Shown here: positions 1-10,499 of the stretch, piece by piece
Numbering within the stretch: position 1 is the first letter of the stretch
How the letters are laid out: each line of letters opens with the position of its first letter
NCBI GenBank assembly: GCA_009763385.1
Contig: CM019831.1
Span: 84,851,845 to 84,915,844, forward strand
Length of the DNA: 64,000 nt
DNA from: Coix lacryma-jobi var. lacryma-jobi
Taxonomy: Eukaryota; Streptophyta; Magnoliopsida; Poales; Poaceae
Direction of reading: 5' to 3'
Position numbers and translations under genes: made by a program
The notes under the pieces: generated by a model
What the model saw: the letters and a program-made list of their open reading frames with translations, nothing else
Database searches by the model: none
Told to the model about the DNA's origin: nothing

Positions 1-1648
1 AAGGTGAAAAGTGTCCCCATTATTTCTCCGACCAGACCCGATCCTGTACCCACTATTATGATCGGGTCTATGGAGATCCCTCTTGACAATGAACCCGAGC
101 CGATGGCGGTTGAGGAACCAACTGGAGAAAAGGTTCCAGAAGCTCAAAATACTTCAACCGGGGCATAGGTAGAAAAGCCTGTTGAGCGTGATCCCAAGTA
201 CATGCAGCCTAGGTGGTGCCCTCCTGGTTTAAGTAAAACTCAACGAAGGAAACTGCAGAGGGCTCACTGCAACAAACAGAGACGGGAATAGCTTGAGAAA
301 ATGAGGGAAGATATATTTAACTCAACGCATCTCGATTTTCCTCAGGGCAAGCGAGGGGGTGAAGAGCCGGCTTGTAATCAAAAGCCGACTTTGACAATTG
401 TAGAGCTAAATAGGTTGGATCCTGAACCGACCAGTTTAAACGCCGAATCTACCAGACTGGCTTTGGAACCAATCAGGTCGGACCCCAATCCGACCACCTC
501 AGGGCAGGTGTCGACCAGTTTGGGAGTCGAGCAGGTTAAATCGGCTACTACTAAATTAAGAATCGAGCCGACTCGACCAGATTCTGAGATTAAATCGGTT
601 CCTGATATTCCGATGAGACCTGACACGTCTCTTAACGACCCTATTTCCTCCGCTGGTATTGTTGCGACCAGTGAAGAATTAACTGAAGAACAAGATGAGG
701 AGATGGTGGACTACGAACCTTCCTCAGAAAGGGCGGAAGTCAATGTGGTGTACTTATCGGCCGACTACTATGTGGTCGGAGATGATTCGACAGCAGCGGA
801 GTTCAACTTCGCTACACAGTCTGCTGTGTTCCAGAAGCTGGAGGAAACTGTCAATCATCTTAAGTCGTTGCATATAAAAGGTCACATCAACGGTACACCA
901 GTTCACAGGATGCTGGTCGACAGCGGGGCGATTGTAAATTTGATGTCATACTCGCTTTACCAGAAGCTTGGTGGCACTAATGAAGAGCTAATCAAGACCA
1001 ATATGACTATCACAGGAGTTGGAGGAGGAGATCCTATTCCGGCCAAAGGAGTTGCATCCATGGAGTTGACCGTTGGGTGCAAGACTTTGGCCACTGCTTT
1101 CTTCGTCGCCGACATACAAGGTAGTTACAACCTTATACTTGGGCGTGACTGGATTCATGCTAATCGGTGCATACCTTCAAGCCTACATTAGTTTCTCATT
1201 CAATGGGTGGGGGACGATGTTGAGGTGGTACACTCAGATTCATCGGCCTATGTAGCTACAACCGATGCTCCTTTGCTCAGGGGGCATGATACTATTGCTT
1301 GTTTATCTGGTCGGGACCTTTCTGATTTCCAGTTTGTTAGTGTTACTAGGGAAGGTTTTGTTCGAGTGTCTTTAAAGACAATCGACAATCGGTTCAACAT
1401 TATCATGTAATTTGATGGATGCTAATGTCGATTGGTTAAAACATAGTGTTGAGCAATATCAGACCTATAAGGCCAATACTTGCGAAGCTATTGATGATTT
1501 TGATGAGCTCAATAAGTTGGGCCAAAGTTTCACGTCGGCCGACCCTTTAGAACAAGTAGATATTGGGGATGGTTCTATACCTAGGCCGACCTTTGTAAAT
1601 CAAATTCTTGAAGCCGATTATAAAATAAAATTAATCGCGCTTTTGTAG
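1..1648 (+). pseudogene. Gag-protease region of the Tat element, broken
   Basis: Frame 1 from base 1 encodes an acidic, proline-rich spacer followed by a PRWCPPGL segment of the kind found before the protease in plant Tat elements. Stops interrupt it at 166 and 289, both TAG where CAG (Gln) fits. The frame from 301 to 1191 holds a retropepsin with MLVDSGAIVNLMS (catalytic Asp at 918-920) and the C-terminal LILGRDWIHAN block near 1135-1167. A further TAG ends it at 1189, again before sequence that continues the family (VGDDVEVVHSDSSAYV). The pieces to 1648 link protease to reverse transcriptase. It would process the polyprotein in virus-like particles, but cannot be made intact. Confidence 0.82.
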
Positions 1649-1649
1649 G

Positions 1650-2934
1650 AGTATGTTGATTGCTTTGCATGGAGTTATACGGAGCTGCCCAGATTAAGCC
1701 GAGAACTTGTTGAGCATCGGCTTCCTATTAAGGCGGGGTTCAGACCATTCAAACAACATCCTCGCCGTTTTAATTCTACAATATATGATCGGATTAAAGA
1801 GGAAATTAATCGGTTATTGCAAACGGGGTTTATCCAGCCATGCAGATATGCGGAGTGGGTCTCTAATATCGTGCCTATGGAGAAGAAGGACACTTGGAAA
1901 ATTAGGGTTTGCATTGATTTTAGAGATTTAAATAGAGCCACTCCCAAAGATGAGTATCCTATGACTATAGCCGATATGTTGATCAATGACGCTTCAGGAC
2001 ATCAGGTTGTCAGTTTCCTTGATGGCAACGCTGGTTATAATCAGATATTCGTGGTCGAGGAGGATATGTTCAAAACGACTTTTATTTGTCCTTGGTTTGT
2101 TGGTCTTTTTGAGTGGGTTGTGATGACGTTTGGTCTAAAGAATGCAGGTGCTACCTATCAACGCGCTATGAATCTGATCTTTTATGATTTAATTGGAATA
2201 ATCATGGAAGTGTATATTGATGACATTGTGATCAAATCGGCTGCTCGTGTATCTCATTTAGCCGATTTAGGTTTAGCATTTGAGAGAATGCACCGCTATG
2301 GTTTGAAGATGAACCCACTAAAATGTGCTTTTGGTGTATCGGCTGGGAAGTTTTTAGGGTTTATCATTCATGACAAAGGCATAGAGATTGATCCTAAAAG
2401 GATATAAAAGATCAAGAAAGTTCAAGCGCCTACATGCAAAAAGGACTTGCAGAAGTTCTTGGAAAGAGTGAACTACTTGAGGAGATTTATTGCAAACTTG
2501 TCCGGGAAAATTATTCCATTTACCCTATATTAAAGTTGAAGGATGAAACTGAGTTCACTTGGGGGGCATAGCAACAAGAAGCATTTGAGAAGATTAAGGA
2601 ATATTTGTCATCTCTACCAATTCTTCGAGCGCCTAAGACAGGAATCCCTTTCAGATTATATATCGTCGCCGAAGAGAAGGTCACTGGAGCTGTCTTAACA
2701 CAAGAAGATGGAGGTAAAGAATACGTAATTGCTTATATTGGTCGCCGTCTTCTTGATCCCGAGACAAGGTACGCCCATATTGAAAAATTATGCTTATCCT
2801 TGTACTATGCTTGTGCTAAAATGAGACACTATTTGCTATCTAGTACATGTGTTGTTCCGTGTCAGACCGATGTAATTAAGCACATGTTATATCGGCCAAT
2901 CCTTAGAGGAAGGATTGGTAAATGGGCGTAGGCG
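1650..2934 (+). pseudogene. Reverse transcriptase and first RNase H of the Tat element, broken
   Basis: Reverse transcriptase blocks run from about 1707 (GFRPFKQHPRRF) through CIDFRDLNRATPKDEYPM and FLDGNAGYNQI to the YIDD active-site box near 2212-2223, then FGLKNAGATYQRAM lies upstream and KFLGFIIHDKGIEIDP downstream, ending at a stop at 2405. The connection domain is frameshifted near 2515 and a TAG follows near 2569. The first RNase H lies at 2605-2931 (FRLYIVAEEKVTGAVL, YIGRRLLDPETRY). All domains are recognisable Ty3/gypsy enzymes for copying RNA into DNA, but at least three lesions separate them. Confidence 0.88.
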
Positions 2935-4984
2935 TTGATTGAGTTTGACTTGACTTATGAACCATTGAAAACGTCAAAGGGTCAAGTTCTTGCTGATTTC
3001 ATTGTTGAGCATGGTATTAGTTTAGAGGATGAAATCAGTTATTTTACTTTTTCTCCATGGAAACTTTATTTTGATGGATCGTCTTGTAAGGAGGGCCAAG
3101 GTGTTGGCGTGGTCATCATTTCTCCTAATGGTGCTGAATTGGAAATGCTAAGCCGGTTAGATTACCTTTGCACAAATAATCAAGCCGAATATGAAGCTCT
3201 ATTTTTCGGTTTAGAAATTTTACGTTCCATGGAGGTTAGACATGTTGAGGCTTATGGCGATTCCTTACTAGAGGTGCAACAGGTTGCCGGTGAATTTCAA
3301 TGCCTAAAAGGGTCGTTAAATGTTTATCTTGACATATGCCTTGATATCATTGCTCATTTTACCAAATTTCAGATTCGGCACATACCAAGGCATGAAAATC
3401 ATAAAGCCAACATATTAGCTCAACAAGCATCTGGCTATAGCATCAGTAGATGTAATTTTCACGTAAAGCCGATGCAACAACATGCAGAAGTATTATCGGC
3501 TCATAAAGCCGACCAGTTTGTTTTTAAACCAGTTCGGCCACCTTACCCTAGAGACCAGGTATATATTAAGCATACTTGGGTAGACACTTTGGCCGACCAT
3601 GTTGTTCGTGAATCAAGTCAGTTAATTCTTCCGACTGACCTGGTCGATCCTAGAACGATTAATTCAGTTGATTTATGTGAAAGAATTCTAAATCGGTCCG
3701 AGTCAAGTTCCAATGAAAGTGAAACCGATTTAGATTGGAGAACTCCCTTGCTAAAATATCTCATTGATCTGAGTACTAAGGTTGATCAAAGTGTTCGGCG
3801 GAGTGCATTTAAATATGTACTGCACAATGATGAGCTTTATCGAAGAACTGCCGAAGACTTGTTGCTTAAGTGTTTGGGATCTGATCAAGCAAAGGTGGCT
3901 ATGGGAGAAGTTCATGAAGGTATTTGTGGTACACATCAATCGGCACCAAAGATGAAATGGCTATTACGTAGAGCTGGGTTTTATTGGCCCACGATGATGG
4001 CTGATTGTTTTCGTTACTACAAAGGATGTGAAGAATGTCAATGGTTTGGAAATATACAGCTTGTACCTGCTTCTATGCTTCATCCTATTATCAAATCGTG
4101 GCCTTTTCGTGGTTGGGGGCTAGACTTCATTGGCCAAATTCATCCCCCATCTTCAAAGGGAAATCGTTTTGTTCTGGTGGCTACCGATTACTTCACTAAA
4201 TGGACTGAAGCGGTGCCTTTGAAGAATATGACACACAAGGAGGTGATTGAGTTTATTACTGAGCACATTATACATAGATTCGACATACCTCAAACATTAA
4301 CTATAGATCAAGGAACATCTTTTACCTCTAAAGAAGTACGGGACTTCGCCGGATTATACAAGATAAAGATGCTCAATTCGTCTCCATACTATGCTCAAGC
4401 TAATGGCCAGGCTGAGTCTAGTAACAAGACTTTGATCAAGCTTATCAAAAAGAAGATTGAGGATAACCCAAGGAGGTGGCATGAGGTTTTGTCTGAGGCT
4501 CTATGGGCTCATCGAATATCGAGGCAAGGTGCTACGAAAGTTACTCCTTTCGAGTTGGTATATGGTCAAGAAGCGGTGTTACCTGTTGAGGTAAATCTGG
4601 ATGCGTATAGACTGGAATAATTTATCCGCTGTTATGTATCATGATGCCATGATGGACAACATTGATGAAGTGACCGATAAGAGATTAAAGGCTCTTAAGG
4701 AGATGGAGAAAGACAAAGCCCGGGTTGCTAGAGGTTACAACAAAAGGGTGCGAAGCAAATCGTTCCAAGTGGGAGAATTGGTATGGAAGACTATATTACC
4801 GCTTGGATCAAGAAACAATGAGTTTGGCAAGTGGTCACCGAGTTGGGAGGGTCCTTATAAAGTGATCAAAGTGATATTCGAGAATGCATATATGTTAGAG
4901 ACGTTACAAGGTGAAAGTCTTCCGAGAGCAATAAACAGGAGGTATTTGAAAAAATACTTTCCAAGTGTTTGGCAAGAAGCCTGA
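2935..4984 (+). pseudogene. Archaeal-type RNase H and integrase of the Tat element
   Basis: A 561-residue frame (2935-4620) starts with the second RNase H, residues 43-165 (YFDGSSCKEG, NQAEYEAL, YGDSLL). Its last acidic position reads HKANILAQ, where relatives usually have an AD pair, so one catalytic Asp appears to be Asn. The integrase zinc-binding site is H327-H334-C365-C368. The catalytic triad is D397, D458 and E494, with 35 residues between the last two (DD35E). A frameshift at about 4610 moves the C-terminal DNA-binding part to another frame (4601-4984, ending PSVWQEA). The integrase core looks chemically complete even though the gene is split. Confidence 0.9.
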
Positions 4985-5127
4985 GTGCCTTCTAAACAAT
5001 GGCCGATACATGTATATCCCTTAGAACAAAAATGATCAGAATATTTATCCTTAATTATCGAATAGCCGATGAGTTGGACATTGTTGTTATTCGGTTTGCT
5101 TTTATTAGGTTCTGCTAAAGATCACCT

Positions 5128-5140
5128 AAAAACAGGGGGC
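5128..5140 (+). promoter_or_regulatory. Polypurine tract of the Tat element
   Basis: A purine-rich run ending in five G sits 3 bases before the LTR start TGTTGAC. This is the plus-strand priming site expected immediately 5' of the 3' LTR. Confidence 0.8.
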
Positions 5141-5143
5141 ATA

Positions 5144-5519
5144 TGTTGACACTCAAAAGTGTCATAGATAAAGATGAATTTAGAAGAGGTATTTGGCTGT
5201 AATATTAGGGTCGAAATTGTCTAAGTCAAATGGGCCTGATCATTTTGGACTTTCGACCAGTTATGTTATGTCCGACCAGGTGATGCTGGTCGGAGGCCTT
5301 ATGGTTATGGTGAATACTGAGTCCAGCGTTAACATATAGATCCTTATCTTGTAAGGATGATTTGTTAAAAATGATCAGTATGGGTTGATAAAGCCCATTA
5401 AACTGATTTAGTCGATTTGAGGATGGGCAAAATCAGGTTTACCTTTTCTAGTCCGGATTGGACTCTTGGATTCCATGTTTTAATGGAGTTCGAGTAGGAA
5501 ACTTGGAGATCGTATCTGG
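5144..5519 (+). repeat. Tat 3' LTR, first part (U3)
   Basis: Starts with TGTTGAC directly after the polypurine tract. It is interrupted by the hAT element. The last eight bases, GTATCTGG, form the target duplication repeated at 12964-12971. The two LTR parts together make about 783 bp. Confidence 0.85.
5512..5519. repeat. 8-bp target site duplication of the hAT element, left copy
   Basis: GTATCTGG, identical to 12964-12971. An 8-bp duplication is the hAT signature. Confidence 0.9.
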
Positions 5520-5520
5520 C

Positions 5521-6600
5521 AAGGAAAAAAATCTCGGCCGAAAATTTCGGAAATTTCCGATATATCGCGTCTACCGTTTGGGCCCGAGATTTGTCTGTTA
5601 CCGCTCAAAATTTTCGGTATTTTGAAATGGCCCGCCTAAAAATTGGGCCCAAAGCCGCCGGAGCCCGCCAAAAGGCCAATTCCAGCCCCGTATATACTCC
5701 TCCAAACCCTAAAATCCTCATTCATTTCCCACTGCCTCGTACCCAGCCGCCGCTGCATCTTGCCTGTTGGTCCACGGTCTTTTCTACGGTCTTGCTCCAA
5801 GCCTCCACTCCCTCCACGGTCTTGCACCAAGCCTCCACTCCCTCCACGGTCTTGCTCGCGGTCACGGTCGCGCCGTCGATCTTAGGCCTGGCGTTTGCCG
5901 TGGTCACCGCGGGAAGCGGTCGCGGTCACCGCGGTCACCATTGCGGGGCAGGACCGTGACCGCTCTGACGCTGCTGCTTTGACGGTGCAGCACGGCCGTG
6001 GCTGCTCTGACGGATTAAAATCCAACTTCAAGAAGACCGCCCTCGCCACTCTCAAACTCAATCTCAATCAACAGGTTACAGGTCTAAGACACCTCTGTTC
6101 TTGATTCATCTGAGCTAGGTTAGATTTTTTGTGTAGTTCCTAATTAGCTGAAGAATGTGAGTCACAAAAAAAAATTAGCTAAAGGATGTAGGGATCCTTT
6201 TTTAGGATTTTACTAGGCTGCTGAGATCTATGAGTGAGCTGCTTTGCTATTGTTCATTTTTGTCTCCTCATCTGCAGGTGTGTGATTTTTGCTAACATTA
6301 TTCCTAATGGCGGTGTCTGCAGGTCTGTGATTTTAGTTAAGATTATTCCTAGAGGTGGTAAATCTTTAGATATTCTTGCTTGCTGTAAATTTTGACTGAT
6401 TCTTGCTTGCTGATTTGCCTATAGTTTTTTAGCACTAGTAGATGCTTGCTAACTAGCTCCCTAATAGTTTTATAATAATATAGAGAATCAAATGATTAGT
6501 GATTGTAAATAATAGGACTATTAATTGTATTTTATCTCTATAATATTTATGTTTGTATTTTTCTTCAAATTTGATAATATGAAGTTGTGACTGTCTTCTA
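5521..6600. other. hAT 5' non-coding region
   Basis: It holds the subterminal GATATATC motifs near 5555, then a C/G-rich stretch (5700-6000) with a 33-bp unit (gcctccactccctccacggtc and neighbours) repeated about three times, then AT-rich leader. It probably contains the promoter and 5' UTR of the transposase gene. I see no coding sequence of note. Confidence 0.5.
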
Positions 6601-6623
6601 TGGTTATGCTACTAGTTACCACG

Positions 6624-7885
6624 ATGGATGGTGATGGAGCTGATGCGGGCGCTCGTCCACGTCCACAGCGTGCTTCGGCTAGTGTTAAAGGCAAGAGTAT
6701 TGACATGGCGTCAGGCAGTGACACCGTGATTGACCTCACTAGTAGCAAAGGCGCCACTGTTGGCGGTGGGAGGACGACAATGACAGACAACCCTGAGGTG
6801 GTTTGTCCAAATGGTAAAGATTAAAAATGCACTTGACATATGCTTGGATGCTTAATTTCTACTTAAATGCAGCACATGCATAAATGTATATATGTATAGG
6901 GTCTTTTAATCGTCTCTATTTTCATTTAGCTATCATGAATCCATTAGCAGGAAGCCCATGCAGTCTTCCTTGGTTTATTATGCTTCATCACACTTTCTAT
7001 TTTTTAAATTGGACTGGCCATGAAAATGCAGCTCCCCTGCTGTATCTTATTTTTGGTGTAGGGAGAAGGGTGAAACTATCGGGGCCCATTGAGTATGTAT
7101 GGAGCCATGGCCAAAAATATAAAGTAGTTGGCTTTACTTGCGGTTACTGTAATAAATCTATCTCTGGTGGTGGTGCAACCCGATTTAGGGAGCATTTGGC
7201 TCATGTATCTGGCTCTGTAGTTCCTTGCAACATGGTCCCCCTTGTTGTAAAGAAATTGATGATAAATCAAGTGACGGAGAAAAGAATAAGATCCAAAAAA
7301 ATAGAAAGTTTCATCTACATGTTGAAAAAGAGATCATTATGCAATCAAATGAAGGTTATGGGGTGAATGATGAGCTAGGATTTCCTTTTACTGAACAAGC
7401 ACAGATTGAAATGGCAGTGAGAAACTCTTTGATAGATGTTGGTAGTAGGGCTGCAGGCAACCATAGGTTTCGAAGTGGTAGTGGGGGTGCTAGTTGCTCA
7501 GCTAGTCATCAAGCTACACTTGATAAGTTCTACCCAAGTCCTCAAAGCGTTTCCAAAGAACCTTTTGACATAGATTTGGCACGCAGTAAGACACAAGTGC
7601 AGCCTCGGGTGGATGTAATGCTCACTGCAGGTCACAAAGAGAAGCTTGGTAAAGCATGGGCGAAGTGGTTTCATGCTAATGACATTCCTGGAAGGAAAGC
7701 GGACTGTCCATACTTCCGAGCAGCACTTAAGTTATCTCAACAGCTTGGAGAGGGTGTGCATATTCCATGTGGAAGAGAAATAGATGGATCACTGTTGGAT
7801 ATGAATTATGAGGAAATGGAGTTGAACATGGAAGCATTCAAGGCTGATTGGGATGATTTTGGAGTTACCATCATGTGTGATTCAT
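6624..7885 (+). pseudogene. hAT transposase, N-terminal part with BED zinc finger
   Basis: Exon 1 runs from ATG 6624 to 6813 (donor GTAAAG); exon 2 starts at 7062 after TTTTGGTGTAG. The phases match (one base left over, two taken up). Exon 2 holds a BED finger: FTCGYCNKSISGGGATRFREHL with C, C, H and a following C in VPCNMVP, the usual DNA-binding module of plant hAT transposases. A frameshift between about 7225 and 7270 moves the rest into another frame, which continues through LGFPFTEQAQIEMAVRNSL to DDFGVTIMCDS, the start of the DUF659-like domain. It stops there, because copia sequence begins at 7886. Exon 1 is low complexity. Confidence 0.78.
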
Positions 7886-7976
7886 GAACATATCTTTTGC
7901 CCCGGTCATATGATTGGTGCATCCACTATCCAACACCCAACTTGATCCACCGGAGGCATATTCCTACAAAACAAGT

Positions 7977-10445
7977 TTATGTTCTAGATTTAGGTACCCA
8001 AACGAGATTGGGTCCTTGGGGGTTAGTCACATAAGCTTTTGGTACCCAAACATTTCTCATAATTTCCCTCTTCTTGAGGGCACCAACATACTTGACAACT
8101 ATTTTGCCATCATCACCCCAACAACACAAATAATCACATGTATAGCTTCTTGATATGGGCTTTTGTTGCTTGAGGGCCTCCACTTGCTTCTCCTTGTTGA
8201 TCTTACCATTAGCAAGTGGAGCCTTTGGATTGGCAACCTTGTTGGCCTTGTTCATTAGGTCAAAGAGAGGAACCCCTTTGTTAAAGTTAACAAAAGGTAC
8301 TCCATTGACCATCTTTCTACCGTTGGCCTTACCACCATACCTATTGTACCCAATTCCATCCTTGATGGATGGCTGCCTTGCGGTCTTGAGGATATCTTTT
8401 GGTTGTTGCACCTTACACTTGCAACCATTCCTCAAGATCATGTTCAACCTATGAATTTCTTTGTCTTTCTTTTCTAGCTCAACAAGGTTAGTTGCACAAG
8501 CATTTATATCATGTTTATAGCATCTTTTGCAACCATTACTAGTTGAGGCATTAGAGCCATCGGAATCCTTAGAAGAGGTTGAAGAGGTGCTATTCCAAAG
8601 AGTGTTGTAGCTTAGTTCAAGAGTTTGATATTTATTTTGAGAGCTTGTGAGGCTCTCTTGAACCATGCTAACCTCATTCTTTAGGCTTGCAATTGAGTCA
8701 TTGCTCATGGAACACTCCTTAGCCAACTTCTTGTTGGAGTCATTGGCTAAGGATAGTTCCACGGTCAATTTCTCAACCTTCAACTTCTCCTCGGCAAGAG
8801 AGGCTTCCAATGCACGGTTCTTTTCTCTCTCTTGAGAGATCAAGTCCCCTTGCATTGCAAGACTCTCATTCCGACTCTCTAATTTAGTGAGCAATGTTAT
8901 GATTTTAGCTCCACCTTTCTTTCCAAACTTTCTAATTAAACTAAGCTCAAATTCATCCATATCATCATCACTACATTCATCACTAGAACAAGTAGGAGAG
9001 TTAGGTGATACCTTCTCATTCTTAGCCATGAAGCAAGAATGAGTGAAGTCATCCTCGTCGTCGGAGAGGTTCTCGAACAAGCGTGACGAAGCTGTCGATG
9101 TAGCCATGTTGGAGAAGAGACTTGGAGAAGAGGTCTTGTGTATGGCGATGTTGGCCGCTCCCTTCTCCTTCTCCTTGCTCTTGCTCTTCTCTTCATCACT
9201 TGAGTCATCTTCCGAGAACCACTCCTCACCAAGATGAGCTTCACCACCTCTTCTTCTTCTATGCTTCTTGTCATCACTCTTGCTATACTTGTTCTTGTTC
9301 TTCTTTTGTGGACAATCGGCAATGAAATGATCATCCGCTCCACACTCATAGCAATTTCTCTTCTTTGACTTCTTGAAGTAACCACCTTTGCCCTTCTTGT
9401 GCATCTTCTTTCTCATGAATCTTCTAAAGTTCTTCACAATAAGGGCCAACTCATCATCGGAGTCTTCACTTCCTTCGCTTGAAGAGTCATCTCGGGCCTT
9501 GCTTCCTTCTTCTTGATTAGCCTTGAGTGCTACCACCTTTTTGTGGCTTGCCTCTTGTTCTTCTATATCTTCATCATCCAAGACTTCATGATGCTTTATC
9601 TTGGCAAGCATCTCATGAGGTCCCATGCTCTCATAGTTAGGTCTCTCCATGATGATTGATGCAAGGTTCTTGTTCCTCTTTCTATATGCTCTTAATAGCT
9701 TTCTTCCAGCTGAGTAGTCATCCCACTTTGTGTCTCCGAGTGCTCTAATCTGATTTACCAACGTCATGAATCTGTCAAACATTTGTTGAGTGGTCTCATT
9801 TTTCTTGATTGCAAAGTTCTCAATCTTTCCATGAAGAAGCTCTATGTTGCACTTCCTCACACTCGCATCACCCTCATATGATATCCTGAGTGTATCCCAA
9901 ATCTTCTTGGCATTCTCCATTCCATGTACCTTGTTGCTTTCTTTAGGCTTTAGGCATGATAGAATCAATGATGCGGCTTGAACATTTTGTTGAAACTCAA
10001 ACATATCATTGTCGGTGAACTCTTGACCTTCAACATGACTTGGTCCATTTTCAACAATCTCCCAAACTCTTGCAGCAAGAAGGTGTAGCTTCATCTTGTG
10101 TGCCCAATCATTGTAGTTGATTCCATCAAAGGCAGGTGGCTTGCCTAGATTGACGCTAGGCAATTGCATGACCTTGCCCATATGGCTATAGTCATATGGC
10201 ACTCTAGTGAACTCGGTGTCTTTCTTGCCTTTCTCTTCATCTTCCTTCTTCTTGTCATCCTTGGGCGGCTGATTTCCACCGCTTCCGGATGCTTCGGTTT
10301 TGCTTTCCAAAGCTCGCCTCAAACTCTCCATCTCATCTTTCATTCTCTTCATCTCATCTTCATGCTTCTTTGCTTGATCTTGAATTATCTGAGCAGTAAC
10401 CTTCTTGACAATCTCATCAAGCTGTTCTTGACTTATGGTAGACAT
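7977..10445 (-). CDS. gag: Gag polyprotein of the SIRE-like fragment
   Basis: An open frame of 822 codons with no internal stop starts at ATG 10443-10445, 40 bases from the primer binding site. Residues 1-80 are charged and probably coiled. Residues 95-290 are the copia gag fold (UBN2-type; FDGINYNDWAHKMKLHL, VRKCNIELLHGKIENF). The CCHC knuckle CYECGADDHFIADCP is at 365-379. Residues 515-630 look like a second coiled coil. The C-terminal tail ends in NVWVPKAYV and WVPKS motifs before the protease. It would form the virus-like particle and bind RNA. The frame is unusually well preserved for such a truncated element. Confidence 0.85.
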   Translation of the reverse strand: MSTISQEQLDEIVKKVTAQIIQDQAKKHEDEMKRMKDEMESLRRALESKTEASGSGGNQPPKDDKKKEDEEKGKKDTEFTRVPYDYSHMGKVMQLPSVNLGKPPAFDGINYNDWAHKMKLHLLAARVWEIVENGPSHVEGQEFTDNDMFEFQQNVQAASLILSCLKPKESNKVHGMENAKKIWDTLRISYEGDASVRKCNIELLHGKIENFAIKKNETTQQMFDRFMTLVNQIRALGDTKWDDYSAGRKLLRAYRKRNKNLASIIMERPNYESMGPHEMLAKIKHHEVLDDEDIEEQEASHKKVVALKANQEEGSKARDDSSSEGSEDSDDELALIVKNFRRFMRKKMHKKGKGGYFKKSKKRNCYECGADDHFIADCPQKKNKNKYSKSDDKKHRRRRGGEAHLGEEWFSEDDSSDEEKSKSKEKEKGAANIAIHKTSSPSLFSNMATSTASSRLFENLSDDEDDFTHSCFMAKNEKVSPNSPTCSSDECSDDDMDEFELSLIRKFGKKGGAKIITLLTKLESRNESLAMQGDLISQEREKNRALEASLAEEKLKVEKLTVELSLANDSNKKLAKECSMSNDSIASLKNEVSMVQESLTSSQNKYQTLELSYNTLWNSTSSTSSKDSDGSNASTSNGCKRCYKHDINACATNLVELEKKDKEIHRLNMILRNGCKCKVQQPKDILKTARQPSIKDGIGYNRYGGKANGRKMVNGVPFVNFNKGVPLFDLMNKANKVANPKAPLANGKINKEKQVEALKQQKPISRSYTCDYLCCWGDDGKIVVKYVGALKKREIMRNVWVPKAYVTNPQGPNLVWVPKSRT

Positions 10446-10484
10446 GATTCTCCCTTACGCGGTGAAGCGCTAACACAAGGGTTA

Positions 10485-10497
10485 GGCTCCGATACCA
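10485..10497 (-). promoter_or_regulatory. Primer binding site of the SIRE-like fragment
   Basis: On the minus strand TGGTATCGGAGCC follows the LTR end by two bases. It differs at one position from the common initiator-Met primer site TGGTATCAGAGC. Confidence 0.7.
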
Positions 10498-10499
10498 AT

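Noticed and set aside
1..5143. Integrated plant pararetrovirus (caulimovirid)
   Set aside because: An integrase with DD35E, a second RNase H, a polypurine tract and an LTR are present, and no movement protein is seen. This is a Ty3/gypsy element.
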